From: Metellina segmentata | Lineage: Eukaryota; Arthropoda; Arachnida; Araneae; Tetragnathidae | DNA length: 64,000 bases | Reading direction: 5' to 3' | NCBI GenBank assembly: GCA_947359465.1 | Contig: OX375873.1 | Span: forward strand, 88,520,478-88,584,477 | The notes under the pieces: model-generated | What the model saw: only the letters and a program-made list of their open reading frames with translations | What the model was told of the DNA's origin: nothing | Database searches by the model: none | Translations under genes and position numbers: made by a program | Shown: positions 48,201-59,783 of the stretch, one piece after another | Position numbering within the stretch: the stretch's first letter is position 1 | How the letters are laid out: each line of letters begins with the position of its first letter

Positions 48201-50579
48201 CCTGTTTAGAAGGAGCAAATTTAAACAAGAGAGAGCTTCAATGTATATTGCTTTATTTGACCAATGCAGTATGTGTCAAAGAAGTGAAATGTGACAGTAC
48301 AGTATTCTGAAAGAATACAGAAGTTTCATTGCAGACTTTAGCTGCATTGATACTACTACCCAATTTAAGCATTGCTGCAATGACAGTTTTGATCCGATCG
48401 TAGATTGGCTTGATTTATTTCATTATTCCAATTTATAGAACACAGTTCAAGTTCTACTTTCAAATGGGCAGGCAAGTGTTAGAGAGGGTTTTCAATATAA
48501 AACAACCTACTGGTTGAAAATCTCGGGAACTAAACAATTGTGGCCTAAAGAGTAATTGACGACCATCTAAGATATGTTGGTGAACTTGGAAAAACTCTTT
48601 ATCTCTAAAGAATTGATTATTTCAGATTCAGGCACTTGTCAAAAATATGTATCCTATCTAGAAGAGCAAAAAAAATGTAAAAAACATAAATCTGGTGGAG
48701 AAAAAAGAAACTTCTCTCCGAAGGTGCTGACAATTTAAAAAGAAAGAAGAAGTGTTTGAAGATGATATTGGGGAACTTAACTAAAACTTCTGATGATTAT
48801 TTGGAAAAGGCCAAAAAAATAGCAATCTCGGCTTATTACCAAAAGCAAATGCTCAAAGCGTCATGCTAAAGAAAATGTTAGTGAATTTTAAAAATGTGTA
48901 AAAGACTTTAATGAAATAACTCCCAAATACTGGACTTTGTGTGTACTGTACTTTTTATTTTTACACTGATTCTATTTTTTTATTATTGAGTACAATGATG
49001 GTATTCTTAATCAAGACTGTTTTTTAGTAATTGAATAGAAGTTCTATACTAGCCCTATCAGTTCTTGAGAAACTTCTTTTAATAGTTATATTCTATTGCA
49101 AGAACTTTGAGGAGAGCCTGTTCCATTCTCAACTGATTTATTTTCACCATTGGTGAACATATAATAAAATTTTATCACGTTGTTATTTTCTACTTAATTG
49201 CCATCTTATGATGATCCATGCATTTTAATGATATGTGGTGGTTTGTACAAAGCATTGTAGGTTTTTGATATTTAAAAAAAAAATATTGTTAGATTATTTT
49301 TTTAAAGCACAAAAGAATCTTGCATTGTATAAAACTTATGTTTACTTGAAACTTGCGGCAAAACAATTTTAGTGAACCATGTCTGAATATTTGGAGGCAT
49401 TTAAGAAATTGCCAAAACAAAATAGCAATAATTATATAGAGTTTTAAGTTTTTTCTTTTCATGTCAAATGTGTGTGTGGGGGGGACAGATTTAATATTCT
49501 ATCCAATCAAAGTATTTAAATATCTTATGAACATTACGTTTTACAAATTGCTCATAACCAGAATGCTTACAATCATTAGTGCAAAGGAGCAATGTTTTTA
49601 GGGAGTTAAGTTAGCTGTCAGTCTCATAAGATTGTTCGCAAGAATAATATTTTAATATACATGCATATACACATAAAAATGCATGATTCTGTAAAATAAA
49701 TTTTTATTAAATTGTGTGAAAATGCTTGAATGCGAGGTTTGAAGAAAAAAAAACATGCAAGCATTGTTATGTTTCTACAAACCATAAAATTTTCATTTAA
49801 AACTACAAATTTTTTGCCCAAGACTTTCAAAACACAAAATTGTTTAAGATATAACTATTTATTGATTTCTTATTTTAAAAGGCCTTATATTTAGTCCTGT
49901 TCCGGTCCTATGTCTCATTGCTGTTACAAAATATTTTATATTAGTTCAAGTAACTATCATGTAACTCTTTAATTTTGTTACAGAAAATATTGACAAAGGT
50001 CTTAACAGAAATAAAATTTTAATGTTTGATCTTATGAAGTGAAAGAGCATTTACTCTTTGTTTTACTGGATAAACATCGTTAAAATTGTTTCTTGCTTCT
50101 AATTTCCCAATTTTTTTTTTCTGTGTTTGGTTTTTAAAAATTTCAGCATTGTTTGATGAATTTTTATGGGTTCCCTAACATTGTAAACCCTATAACATTC
50201 TGTTTTCCCCTTAAATACAGTTGAATTAAAAAAATTATTAGAGAAATTTTCTCCTAATATGTGTCATCAAGATAATGACTCAACAGCATTCTCACTGGTG
50301 ATATTGAGAATATAAATAAAATCTGTTTATTTAAAATTGTATCATTTATGAATTATTTACTACAACTACCAAAACTTAGCCTCTCCATTTTATATGTTTT
50401 CTTTTAGGTGTGTCATATGCATGGGGGAGTTCATGTTTGGAGACCCCATTCGATTTCTACCATGCATGCATATCTACCACACTGACTGCATTGATGACTG
50501 GCTGATGCGATCTTTCACGTGTCCATCATGCATGGAACCTGTCGATGCAGCTCTTTTAACCACATACCAGACAAACTGA
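45169..50579 (+). CDS. RNF11: RNF11, RING-H2 E3 ligase adaptor, three coding exons
   Basis: Joined exons 45169-45279, 47567-47721 and 50408-50579 encode 145 aa (human 154). RNF11 works with NEDD4-family ligases and the A20 ubiquitin-editing complex at endosomal membranes. The start MGNCLKS has Gly2 for myristoylation and Cys4 for palmitoylation; the ATG context is aagatgg. PPPPYQ (residues ~32-37) is the WW-binding PPxY motif. LTEEEQIKIAQRIGLIQHLP is the conserved helix before the RING. The RING-H2 reads CVIC...CMHIYHTDC...CPSC with all eight zinc ligands, and RSFTCPS holds the Thr that AKT phosphorylates in mammals. All splice phases agree (0, then 2). Confidence 0.97.
45280..47566. other. 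RNF11 intron 1
   Basis: AT-rich 2.3 kb with an (AT)n run at 46300-46321. No element recognised. Confidence 0.55.
47567..47721 (+). CDS. RNF11: RNF11 exon 2
   Basis: The acceptor ttatttttag opens ETVSVPVYYPSP; the exon ends two bases into a Glu codon at GA|GTATGT. Confidence 0.95.
47722..50407. other. RNF11 intron 2
   Basis: AT-rich 2.7 kb. 48100-48960 holds broken + frames that look like an old transposon protein. The rest shows nothing. Confidence 0.5.
48600..48940 (+). pseudogene. Decayed transposon-like coiled-coil protein
   Basis: Short frames read KKCKKHKSGGEKRNF, then a leucine/lysine stretch (NLTKTSDDYLEKAKKIA) and a terminal KQMLKASC. They recall the C-terminal helix of a hypothetical protein repeated in arthropod genomes (DLL.KAE..KDF), family unnamed. 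Frameshifts and stops throughout. Confidence 0.3.
50408..50579 (+). CDS. RNF11: RNF11 exon 3 (RING-H2 domain)
   Basis: Acceptor cttttag, then CVICMGEFMFGDPIRFLPC and the rest of the RING; ends ALLTTYQTN at TGA 50577-50579. The RING is nearly identical to the vertebrate one. Confidence 0.97.
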
Positions 50580-51668
50580 ACTTGTTACCTAAGTTAGAGT
50601 ATCTTTTAAACAACATATCTTGGTTAAAACTGTATGTAACCAAGTGTTGGTCAATGGAGCAAAATTGGTTGAGTCCTTTGGTAACCAGTCTACAATAGCT
50701 GTCTTGAATGCCTTGTGCTTAATTTTGGGTTATTCAAGGAAAACAATGTGCTACCTTGTGTTATTTTGGTATTTATCCTTTGTTGGTGCAAATGGTCACC
50801 TTAGTCTAGACTTGAGTGATCTCCAACATGTGTAGACTCATTGTGTGTGTCATTTATAATATGCCCCTGAATTTCAGTATAAGACAGTGAAATGACCATA
50901 TTCGCTGCATCAGCCTTTTACTCATTAGTTTACAAACTCAAAATGTTATCACAAAGTAAAAGAGTTAAACTTACACATGAGTTTCTGCACTGTTGACTTT
51001 GTGTACGAGTACTGTGATTTGCTAATCCTTCTTACCGACTTGTAGTCCCTTTGTAATTAACAGAAGCATATATCAGTGACTAAATGGGTAAAAGCACTGT
51101 AAGAATTATAAATATATACCTGATATTCTGTAATGCACATGAATTATGCTGTTGTGTCAGAATAGTGCTTAATTTTCAAAGCGAAAGTTTTCAGCTGAAA
51201 TTTTAAAAACTCTTTCCTAGTCTGTCTGTTTTTTCTGTAAAATGTTAGATTTATAAGAGATGCGAAATTCTTTTGCGTCATACTCTAATTAAAACTATTT
51301 TGTATTTTTAGCAATTTGTATTATGGAATCCTTTGTATGTTTTGGATTTTACTGACTTTCTTAAAAATAGAAATATTTTTATAAAAGGGGTCTTCCACTG
51401 TTATATTATACAATATGGAAAAAGAAATGGGGATTTTACTGGATATTGAAAATTAAATCCTTTCCAGTTTTAGATGTACTGTCTACTAAAATGATTACAT
51501 CATTTTTCATAAATCCTGACTTTTAAGTCATTCAAAATACTTCAGTTTGGAAAGTTTCTTCGAGATTGTTATACTTCATTTTTCTCTAGTAGTTACTCAG
51601 TTGTGTTATTTTTTTTATGTTACAAGGTAATTTTAATGGTATTTATGAACTACCATCTGTTATATTTT

Positions 51669-51850
51669 GAAACAGGAATGTAATTTTTACATTCACTTTC
51701 TCATTTTGTTTACATCAAATCTTTGTTATCAGAATCCCACTGAACTAAAAATGAACTGACTTTGAAATAGGAATGTAATTTTTACATTCACTTTCTCATT
51801 TTCTTTGCATAAAATCTTTGTTATCAGAATCCCACTGAACTTAAAATTTG
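51669..51850 (+). repeat. Tandem duplication (2 x ~95 bp) in the RNF11 3' UTR
   Basis: gaaacaggaatgtaattttt at 51669 and gaaataggaatgtaattttt at 51764 begin two copies that match for ~87 bp, both ending in atcccactgaact. Confidence 0.93.
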
Positions 51851-52332
51851 CTATCTGTAAATAATCTGAGTGTATTTCAGTTACACTGTGTTTACATTTA
51901 ATTTGTTCTATGGTGCAGTATAAAAGCTTCAGTGGGTTGGATGTCTAGGATAGCATTTGATCCTGTTTTTATTTATAAAAGTAATAGTTTTTTAGAAGAA
52001 AAGTGTTAAACCAATATTTGGTTGCAATTCTCTAAAGGTATGTCATTGTTTTCATCACTATATGAATGCTTTACTGGGAACCGTTCCTGTTTGTTGATGC
52101 ATTTATGTTCTTTTTTTTGCTTTTAACTCATTCATTTTATGTGATTTTCTTATGTGATAACAGTTTTGCTGCTAATACGTTTGCTTTTTTTAAGACCTTG
52201 TGTAGAGAGTACTTTTTAAAGTGAGTTGTTTATCAGAAGTGTTCCTTAGGTGCTTGTAAAGAATAAGGTCCTGTAAGTGCTATTGATGAAATAATGTACA
52301 ATTTTATGTAATATGTGGATGACCCCCTCAGA

Positions 52333-52338
52333 AATAAA
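52333..52338 (+). terminator. RNF11 polyadenylation signal
   Basis: AATAAA in cagaaataaagactag, followed within 30 bp by a T-rich stretch (cttgtcattttttg). Confidence 0.6.
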
Positions 52339-52360
52339 GACTAGAACTCTGAACTATCTT

Positions 52361-52879
52361 GTCATTTTTTGTTTTATACATCACAATCAACTAATTTTCG
52401 TAACAAAAACATTAAATTAAGAATTCATTAAGGAGCACTAGTGCAAAAATGGCAGGAAAATGTTTGGACAAAATTGCTAATGGTTACATCGATGATGACA
52501 CTTGTATCTTTTCTATCTGACAAATGTCTCATCAATAACAAAACCTGTTAAATGTCAATTTTGAATTTTACAGAGATAAGGAAAAGGTAATACATTATTC
52601 TAACAAGATTGTGTAAGTGTGATGCATGTTTTTATTGTTTAAACACGAATATACATACAAAATAAGACAGAAAGCTTCACTTTTATAGCTTGAAATTGTG
52701 ACTATTGTTCTAATACCTTTTGAATAGCCCTGAAGCCCAGGTGCAGAATTATATTCAGTGTTCTGCAACACAACTCCAAGCAGTTGCAATTATTCTTCAA
52801 GCATTTTGTCCGAATTTTGAAAACTAGTAAAATCAAAACAGATGTAAAACACAATTATCGGCTAAATATGTATTACATA
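52361..52879. other. Intergenic
   Basis: Nothing recognised. Confidence 0.5.
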
Positions 52880-53866
52880 TCTATATAAATAAGAATGGAG
52901 TGTTTGTTTGTACATTCAATATTTTCGACCCATTTCAAGTTTTCTATCCGTTTTGGACCCTTCTGATGCCGAATCCGCCCTTTTCTCGTTTGGTGTCTGT
53001 CTGTATGTTGTGCCCTATACACTTCCACGCGGTTTAAGATATTTTCATGAAAATTTGCATACAGTGAGTACTTATCTTCATTTAGTGAGTGGCATTGGTT
53101 GCGAAAGTCTGTCTGTCCGTCTTTCTGTTCTATGCTCGATTTTGTGTTTGTGCACGCATCACATGAATTTTATTCCAGATATTTGATTTCAATGTGTTTT
53201 ATTTTATACATTATCTATTAGTTTAGTGAATGCAATATTATACATTTCTTTATTGTTATATTTAGTTGAGTTTCATGCTAAAACACCTGAGTAAGTATAT
53301 TTAAATCAACCATAATTTGGTAGTTTTGGAAAAATTGGAATGTCTATTGAATATTACGATTACTTCGATTGCTTTACCAGTACTGCTGAAAAAGTAATTA
53401 TTCTTCAAAAAATTATTTTTTTTTATGGAATTTCATCTCTGATATTTCATTTATTTCGAGTCTTATTTTTATTCTTTGCGCAATGAAAACGATTTCCGAA
53501 TATTTGGGACAGACGATATTTTTCAATGAAACGAGAATGAACAAGATCGCGTGAGCAGTGATATTTTTTCTGGTTCTTTCGCTCTGAATTAATTTCACAT
53601 TTCTAAATTTTTTGTACACTTTTAGTTGTAAGTTGTGGCAACTGTGCGAGATCAAGAGATAAAATTGAATCACAAATTAATATCTTTAGAACAATTTTTT
53701 GCGACATCTTTTATTTTGTTTTATTTCGCTGTTTCCTGTTTTAAATATTTATTATTTTAATAAATGTGTTTTCCTTCTCATCACACGCAACAGCACCACA
53801 AAGTATTAGACTTAAAAATGTTAGGTAAGTCAGTATAAATTTTCAGTAAATTTTAAGTGTAGTTAT

Positions 53867-53926
53867 GCCATTATTGAAAGAATAATGCCGTTATTTAAAC
53901 AATAATGCCGTTATTGAAAGAATAAT
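53867..53926 (+). repeat. Three 20-bp tandem repeats
   Basis: gccattattgaaagaataat, gccgttatttaaacaataat and gccgttattgaaagaataat follow one another. Confidence 0.9.
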
Positions 53927-54223
53927 AATGTTTATTAATCCAAACTGGAACTTTTTCCAACATTAAAAAATTCGTTGTAATAATAACAGGCGAAGATTGC
54001 AAAATTTCACAATGTCGCATACCGGAGGCAAGAGTGCCACAAGTAAAAAAATATTGTTTTGTTGACTATGAGTGCGAGAGCACTCGCCGTAAATCGTAAT
54101 TTTAATTAATTGAGTTGAACATGAAAATAACTTAAGAAAGGGAATTCCAAATCTTCCTATAAATCGTCTTTTATAGTAGTAACCTTAGTATCACCTTTCG
54201 TCATTTTATAGCTTTGTCATACA

Positions 54224-54649
54224 CAGGCCCTGATTCACCATTAGGCCCGTGAGGCACGGGCCTAGGGCCCCCATAATTTAGAGGGCCCCTAAGTTTCAAA
54301 AGTATCTAAAAATTATAAAAAGTTTTTAAGTAGTTACATAAATTATTGGGTATTTACGTAAATGTCCATCGACCGTTTCCCCCACTATCACATTCTTGTA
54401 ATTACATTAATTATCTAACTATTATGTTTTTAATTTTCATCTGCTTTATTTTGTTTTGCCCAGAGTTATAAGTAATGTCACGATTTTCTCAAACTTTTTG
54501 GTGACATCTGTGAAACGTTCAACAGTCAAATACGTAAGTACCAATTATTGTTATAAAATTAGTTTTTGTGATGAACAAATAATATGGGAGGGGGGGGGGC
54601 CTTCCTGCGTGTTGTGCCTACTATACCAAATTTTCTAAATCGGGCCCTG
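54224..54649. mobile_element. Non-autonomous hAT element (426 bp) nested in the Helitron
   Basis: Ends caggccctgatt and (inverted) cagggcccgattt, with an exact 8-bp target duplication gtcataca (54216-54223 and 54650-54657). Inner GC-rich ggcccgtgaggcacgggcc adds a hairpin near the left end. No transposase. Confidence 0.93.
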
Positions 54650-54868
54650 GTCATACAGCAATCGTGCGATGTATGTGAAATGTATTACATGAATGGATAT
54701 GCATGTGTAGGATTTGTGTCCAAAGTAAGTTGTAGAAAATATAAAGATGGCGAAAGATGTTAAAATAAATTTTTACTCTACAAAAAACGTAAGTCATTAT
54801 ATATTTTGATTATCTCTTCAATCTAGAGTAAACCAATTCAAACCGAGTAAGGTCGGGTATTTTGCTAG

Positions 54869-55858
54869 TTTATAATAAAACTTCAAAATTAATTAACTTA
54901 CTTTATTTAAAACTAAAGCATATTTTCAGAATTTGTATTTCTGTCGATAACTTTTGAAGTTAAATATTTTGTCATTGACATAGAAGATGTGTTATTTATA
55001 AAGTGTTAGTGGTAATTTGGGCTGTGTAGGGAGGTTGTGTTCCGTAGCTAGAAAAGAAAAAAGGTGTAACTACGAGGGCGCTTTCACACAAGAACATCGT
55101 AGCTTATGATTGTAAAAAAAATTTCAGGCAAAATTTTGATAAAATTACGGAAAAACTGTTCTGCGACGTCTGTTACAGTTTTAAGCACTTTCTGTACCTG
55201 GGCCCTGGAGGTATCTTTCCACAGAATTCGTCATCAGTTCCTGTGATACAATAGCCCATTGAAGTTGGTTATATATTCTTGAACTGCAACAATTTGACCG
55301 ACTTGATTTGTAAAGATATAAAAAATAAATTATATTTTATTCTTTGTGTTAAAAAAAAAGGACAAAAACTGTTATGCATTATGAGGTTCTGATATCTGCT
55401 GGATACACTATACCTGTTGGAATTAACCAGGTTCTGTGATTCTCTGGAAAATCATGACAAACATTGAGGGGGATGAAACAAAAATTGGTTCGAGACTTGG
55501 AAAAAGAAACTTCATCTCAAAAGTTCTTCCGTAGGATAGACAATGAATGTATCTTGAGTTGAAAAACTTACAGCATATTTGATATTATGTTATACGAAAA
55601 ATTATAAAATCATTGAAAACCCTTAAATTTAATAAGCATTCTGCTGCTATTTTATTGTGTTGTCTTTATTTTTATACCACTCATTAACCATATAAAAGAC
55701 TTTGATCTCCATATCGAAATTTGTAACTATGAATCGTAAGTTGAACCTTTGTTTTCTACCGAGTTACCGGATTGATCCAAGATCATCTTAGTTTTGGGGA
55801 CAGTACCTCCGCCGTTACTAGCACACTCTCTACGGAAATAGAGAAATCCCTGTTAAGT
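54869..55858. other. Intergenic
   Basis: Nothing recognised apart from short A and T runs. Confidence 0.5.
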
Positions 55859-56090
55859 TCGTATGGTGTAGAGGCAGCTGGTGCACCTTAAATCCGTCGT
55901 GAACTCAAATGTCCCCTTGTTGGCGTGGTGTGGAAGTTTGGAGAGTGGGGTGACAGTTCAGGTGTTGTCTCGTCATCATACCGTGGTTCAAAATTGCGTG
56001 GTGTTGTCCTCGGATCTTTCCCTTAGGGGACTGATCCCAGACCTTCGTCTATAACCCGGTGTGTTGCTCAAGTACGACGGTAATTAAAAA
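55859..56090 (+). repeat. SINE family 1, copy lacking its tRNA head
   Basis: From cgtatggtgtagaggcagct to gtgttgctcaagtacgacgg it matches the body of the copies below, with many substitutions. Confidence 0.85.
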
Positions 56091-56292
56091 TTTTCCATTA
56101 CCTATTCGTCCTAACATAGCTTGGATCTGATGTAGGATACATTTCTACATGGGCATCTTTTATTTCAGTGACCTCCACAGGAGTTTGACTTTCGTGGACA
56201 CCCGCCTTGTCTTGGTTCCAATACCTGGACTATTTTCCTATCCGGTAATGGTAATTAATGTCGCTCTGGTACGTGGGAGATTTCGGTTTTAT

Positions 56293-56622
56293 TGGCCGAC
56301 CAACCAGTATAGTGGTTAAGGTGTTAGCCTCTAGAACGGAAGGTTCCTGGTTCGAATCCGGGTCCGGGCATGGATGTTTGTAAACGTATGGTGTAGAGGT
56401 GGCTGGTGCACCTTAAATCTGTCGTGGCCGAAAGTCCTCACGTTGGGTTGGCGTGGAAGTTTGGAGAGTGGGGTGCCAGCTCAGGTGTTGCTTCGTCATC
56501 TGACCGTGGTTCAAAATTACGAGGTGTTGTCCTCGGATCTTTCCCTTAAGGGACTGATCCCGGACCGTCGTCAATAGCCCGTTGTGTTGCTCTAGTACGA
56601 CGTTAACTAAAATGACCAAATA
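56293..56622 (+). repeat. SINE family 1, full-length + copy
   Basis: tRNA-like head: ccagtatagtggttaaggtg (box A) and cctggttcgaatccgggtc (box B). The body runs to gttgctctagtacgacgtta. A likely target duplication tcggttttat lies at 56283-56292 and 56623-56632. Confidence 0.93.
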
Positions 56623-56647
56623 TCGGTTTTATGGCGCAAGGTAATGG

Positions 56648-56867
56648 TAATTTCAATTAACGTCGTACTAGAGCAACACAACGGGCTATTGACGTTGTTC
56701 GGGATCAGTCACTTGAGAGAAAGATCCGAGGACAATTGACGAGGCAACACTTGAGCTGGCACCCCACTATCCAAACTTCCACACCAACTCAACGTGAGGA
56801 CTTTCAGAACCAACAGATTTAAGGTACACCTTCGGCTTACAAACATCCGGATTCGAACCAGGAACAT
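56648..56867 (-). repeat. SINE family 1, inverted partial copy
   Basis: It starts with the (attacc) tail and gttaattgaaattacc complement, and ends in the head near ggattcgaaccagg. It faces the copy at 56293, so the pair could pair in RNA. Confidence 0.9.
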
Positions 56868-57021
56868 TACATTTTTTTTTTCAACAAGTCCGCCTGAAAT
56901 TTTGTGTAGAATTCAAATTTGTGATAAAAGATGGGTGTTCGTAGTTCGTATTGAAATTATCGGAACAAGCACTCAATTAATTATGAAGACGGACCCTTTT
57001 TTTAGCCCCCAAATTTTAAGG

Positions 57022-57183
57022 TAATTGGTAATTTTTAGTTAACGTCGTACTAGAGCAACACAACGGGCTATTGACGACGGTCCGGGATCAATCCCTTAAG
57101 GGAAAGATCCGAGAACAACACCTCGTAATTTAAACCACGGTCAGATGACGAAGCAACACCTGAGCTGGCGCCCCACTCTTCAA
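57022..57183 (-). repeat. SINE family 1, truncated 3' half
   Basis: Tail and body to gagctggcgccccactcttc; the head half is missing. Confidence 0.9.
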
Positions 57184-57527
57184 ATATTTGTAGGAAACAT
57201 TAATCCCTATCGATTGCTACCTTCCGTTTTGTTCTGTGATGTAAATTGTGCGATCGGATGAATCTTTTTTTTTTTTTTTTTTGACGGGTGTACACTTGTG
57301 TATTTTTCTCACTTTAATTCATATTCGCTGTTTTAAGAATTTAAACATTCCACAGTAGTTAATGTAAATCTGTCGGTGGCTACCCTTTATCAAACCGAGT
57401 AGGTGCTTCTTGCTCCAGTTTGCTCCTGTGGTTTGCATTCAACTAATGTAAAATACTCGTAAATAGTTGTTGATCTGCCTGGCTTTCAGGCTGTTTATAT
57501 GATTGTGTACATATGAATATGACTTGG

Positions 57528-57871
57528 TAATGGTAATGGTAATTTTTAGTTAACGTCGTACTAGAGCAACACACAACGGGCTATTGACGACGGTTCGGGA
57601 TCAGTCTCTTAATTTCCCTTTTTAAGGGAAAGATCCGAGGACAACACCTCGTAATTTTGAACCACGGTCAGATGACGAAGCAACACCTGAGCTGGCACCC
57701 CACTCTCCAAACTTCCACGCCAACCCAACGTGAGGACTTTCGGCCACGACAGATTTAAGGTGCACCAGCCGCCTCTACACCATACGCTTACTAACATCCA
57801 TGCCCGGACCCGGATTCGAACCAGGAACCTTCCGATCTAGAGGCTAACACCTTAACCACTATACCGGTTGG
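57528..57871 (-). repeat. SINE family 1, full-length with 13-bp target duplication
   Basis: gaatatgacttgg flanks both sides exactly (57515-57527 and 57872-57884). The minus-strand element runs from ccaaccggtatagtggttaa to a tail of repeated attacc. This is the best reference copy in the window. Confidence 0.96.
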
Positions 57872-57947
57872 GAATATGACTTGGATGAAATGCAATTGCT
57901 AGATCTCATAGGGCCTCGAAAGTTCATTTCGTAGAGTCGCGGATTAG

Positions 57948-58170
57948 GAAACGGAGGCTTGCAAAGCAAATGCGAAACTCAATCCAACCACAGATCACCG
58001 CGTATGTGTGAGTTGGAACACGTTAAATCTGTTGTTTACTGGGTGCCAACTCAGGTGTTGTCCACGTCATCTGACCGTCGTACAAGGTACTGTCCACGTA
58101 TCTTTCCTTTTAGGATTGATTCCAGACCGTCAACAATAGACCAATGTGTCGCTCTAGTGTGACGTGAATT
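57948..58170 (+). repeat. SINE family 1, old degraded copy
   Basis: Scattered matches (ccaactcaggtgttgtcc, catctgaccgtcg, gtgtcgctctagtgtgacg) in the right order. Confidence 0.7.
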
Positions 58171-58890
58171 CAGCTACCTACCTCTATGTCTCTTTCTACA
58201 CTTTCTAAAGGATACTAATTTCTATTCTTTCAGATGGTGTTTGTTTCATTGAAATTAAATCCTTCAACCCACTCTAAGAATTCTTACGATAGGTCTTTAA
58301 CCTTTACATTTGGACCAGATTTTTTAATCTAAATATTGATCCTCAACATTTTATCTGTCATAAAAACTGCGTAATAAGGTCATCTTTTGCAAAGGAGCGA
58401 AAATAGAACGCTAAATTTCTTGTATTCAAAAGCAGAATACGTAAAAACGCGCCATTCCCAGAAATGAGTAATTTCTTAACAAAAAGACAATCGTTCTACA
58501 AGGCAACATTCAGAGAAAATTACACAACTATGAGAAATAAGTGAAGCTATTTGGCTAGTGACGATTTCAACGTCAGAGGAAAATCCTACAGTGACGTTTT
58601 CCTACAGGTGGTGTTTGCTTCATTAAAATGAGACTCTTTAACCCTCATTAATGCATAGGTACAAGTCACAAATTACTTCACTTCAAGGATGTCTTAACTA
58701 AAGTAGAAGTGCTCGATGGAAGGAAGATTTAAATTAGCCTTCAGACTGCAAAGAGGGCTCTGGCTACCATTTTCAAAACAGTTTTCAATTAGGAGACTGC
58801 ATAGCAATGTTTAATAAATTGGTTTTGTAACTTCTTTTATGAAATTAAAAACACCTGTGCAGCAGTGGTGTATGTCTAAAGACTTTGCTT
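58171..58890. other. Intergenic
   Basis: Nothing recognised. Confidence 0.5.
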
Positions 58891-59285
58891 CTCCACGAAA
58901 TAACCTCCAAGTCGTTTCGACGAGAAAACTCGTCTATCAAGATTTGACCAATTTTGCTAACAAGATATATATCGTCATCAAGATATTACTGACTTTTTTT
59001 TATGATGACGAAATCAACATCTGCTCAGTTCTATTCTAAAATTTTGATCGTATTTTTTTTCTCTTGGCCGCTAAGAAGGTTAAACCTCTTGGTAGTTTGG
59101 TCTGGACGTAGTATTTCGTCCTTAGCAAAGCTGACCAGATCTTAATGGACGAGTTGTCTCGTCATTAGAAGAAAACTGACCAAATCTTGATCTCGGAAAC
59201 GTCAAAAGATAGACAGTATCTTGTTGTTTGTAAAATTGGTCAGATCTTGGTGGACGAGATATTTCGTGGAAACCACTTGGAGGGT
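58891..59285. mobile_element. Inverted-repeat element (~395 bp)
   Basis: ctccacgaaataacctccaa...gaccaattttg at the left is mirrored by caaaattggtcagatcttgg...tttcgtggaaaccacttgg at the right, arms ~55-65 bp. Between them, the words gaccaaatcttg, gacgag and atttcgt recur in both orientations. No coding frame. Class unknown. Confidence 0.65.
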
Positions 59286-59783
59286 AAATTACTCATAAAT
59301 AGACGTCGGTAATCTACCCTGATTTGTATGGACCTATTTGATAAGAAAATAGGGCGAAGAATTATCACCTGAGACATGTTGTTTTGATGCTACAGAATGG
59401 AATTATTCGAATAAGCAATGACTAGATTTAGACGATAAGAATTTTAGGGAATGGAATTATTTTCTTTCATTCAATCAAAAGAAGTTGGATATTACACGGA
59501 AAGAACTGTCTAAGTAATATGACGAACAATCTAAAAAGTTTCGTTTGTCTTTAAATACATTTCAAACATTTTCAATTTGAATAATTTTTTATGACGTTCT
59601 GGAATCTACAATACAGATCCATGAACAGAATTCAGAGCTTCATACCCATATTATTTGTCTACATTCCAATCTTTATGCACCCCTATATATAAAAACTAAT
59701 TTTAGCTATTTCAGGGAGCTAGATTTAACTCATGTTTTGGAAGATAGGACATTTATGTGAGCACATCGCGTCTGTAATCTTCT
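59286..59783. other. Intergenic
   Basis: Nothing recognised. Confidence 0.5.

Larger units (their letters stand above)
50580..52360 (+). other. RNF11: RNF11 3' UTR
   Basis: About 1.8 kb of T-rich sequence without splice acceptors or coding frames ends soon after AATAAA at 52333. Vertebrate RNF11 also has a long 3' UTR. A 71-codon frame at 50620-50835 shows no family resemblance. Length is inferred from the poly(A) signal only. Confidence 0.6.
52880..54868 (+). mobile_element. Non-autonomous Helitron, family H3 (1989 bp, with nested hAT)
   Basis: It begins TCTATATAAATAAGAATGG after an A and ends ggtattttgctag before T. The accgagtaaggtcgggtatt sequence before the end is the decayed form of the (cgggcaacgccgggt) hairpin of Helitrons. 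No Rep/helicase. The hAT at 54224-54649 adds 434 bp including the target duplication. Confidence 0.8.

Noticed and set aside
50620..50835. 71-codon + frame after RNF11
   Set aside because: It is in the expected 3' UTR and has no family motif or start context.
43475..57871. tRNA-like heads (43.5, 36.2, 38.9, 29.9, 56.3, 57.8 kb) as tRNA genes
   Set aside because: They have box A/B but no clean cloverleaf, recur as families, and continue into a shared non-tRNA body.
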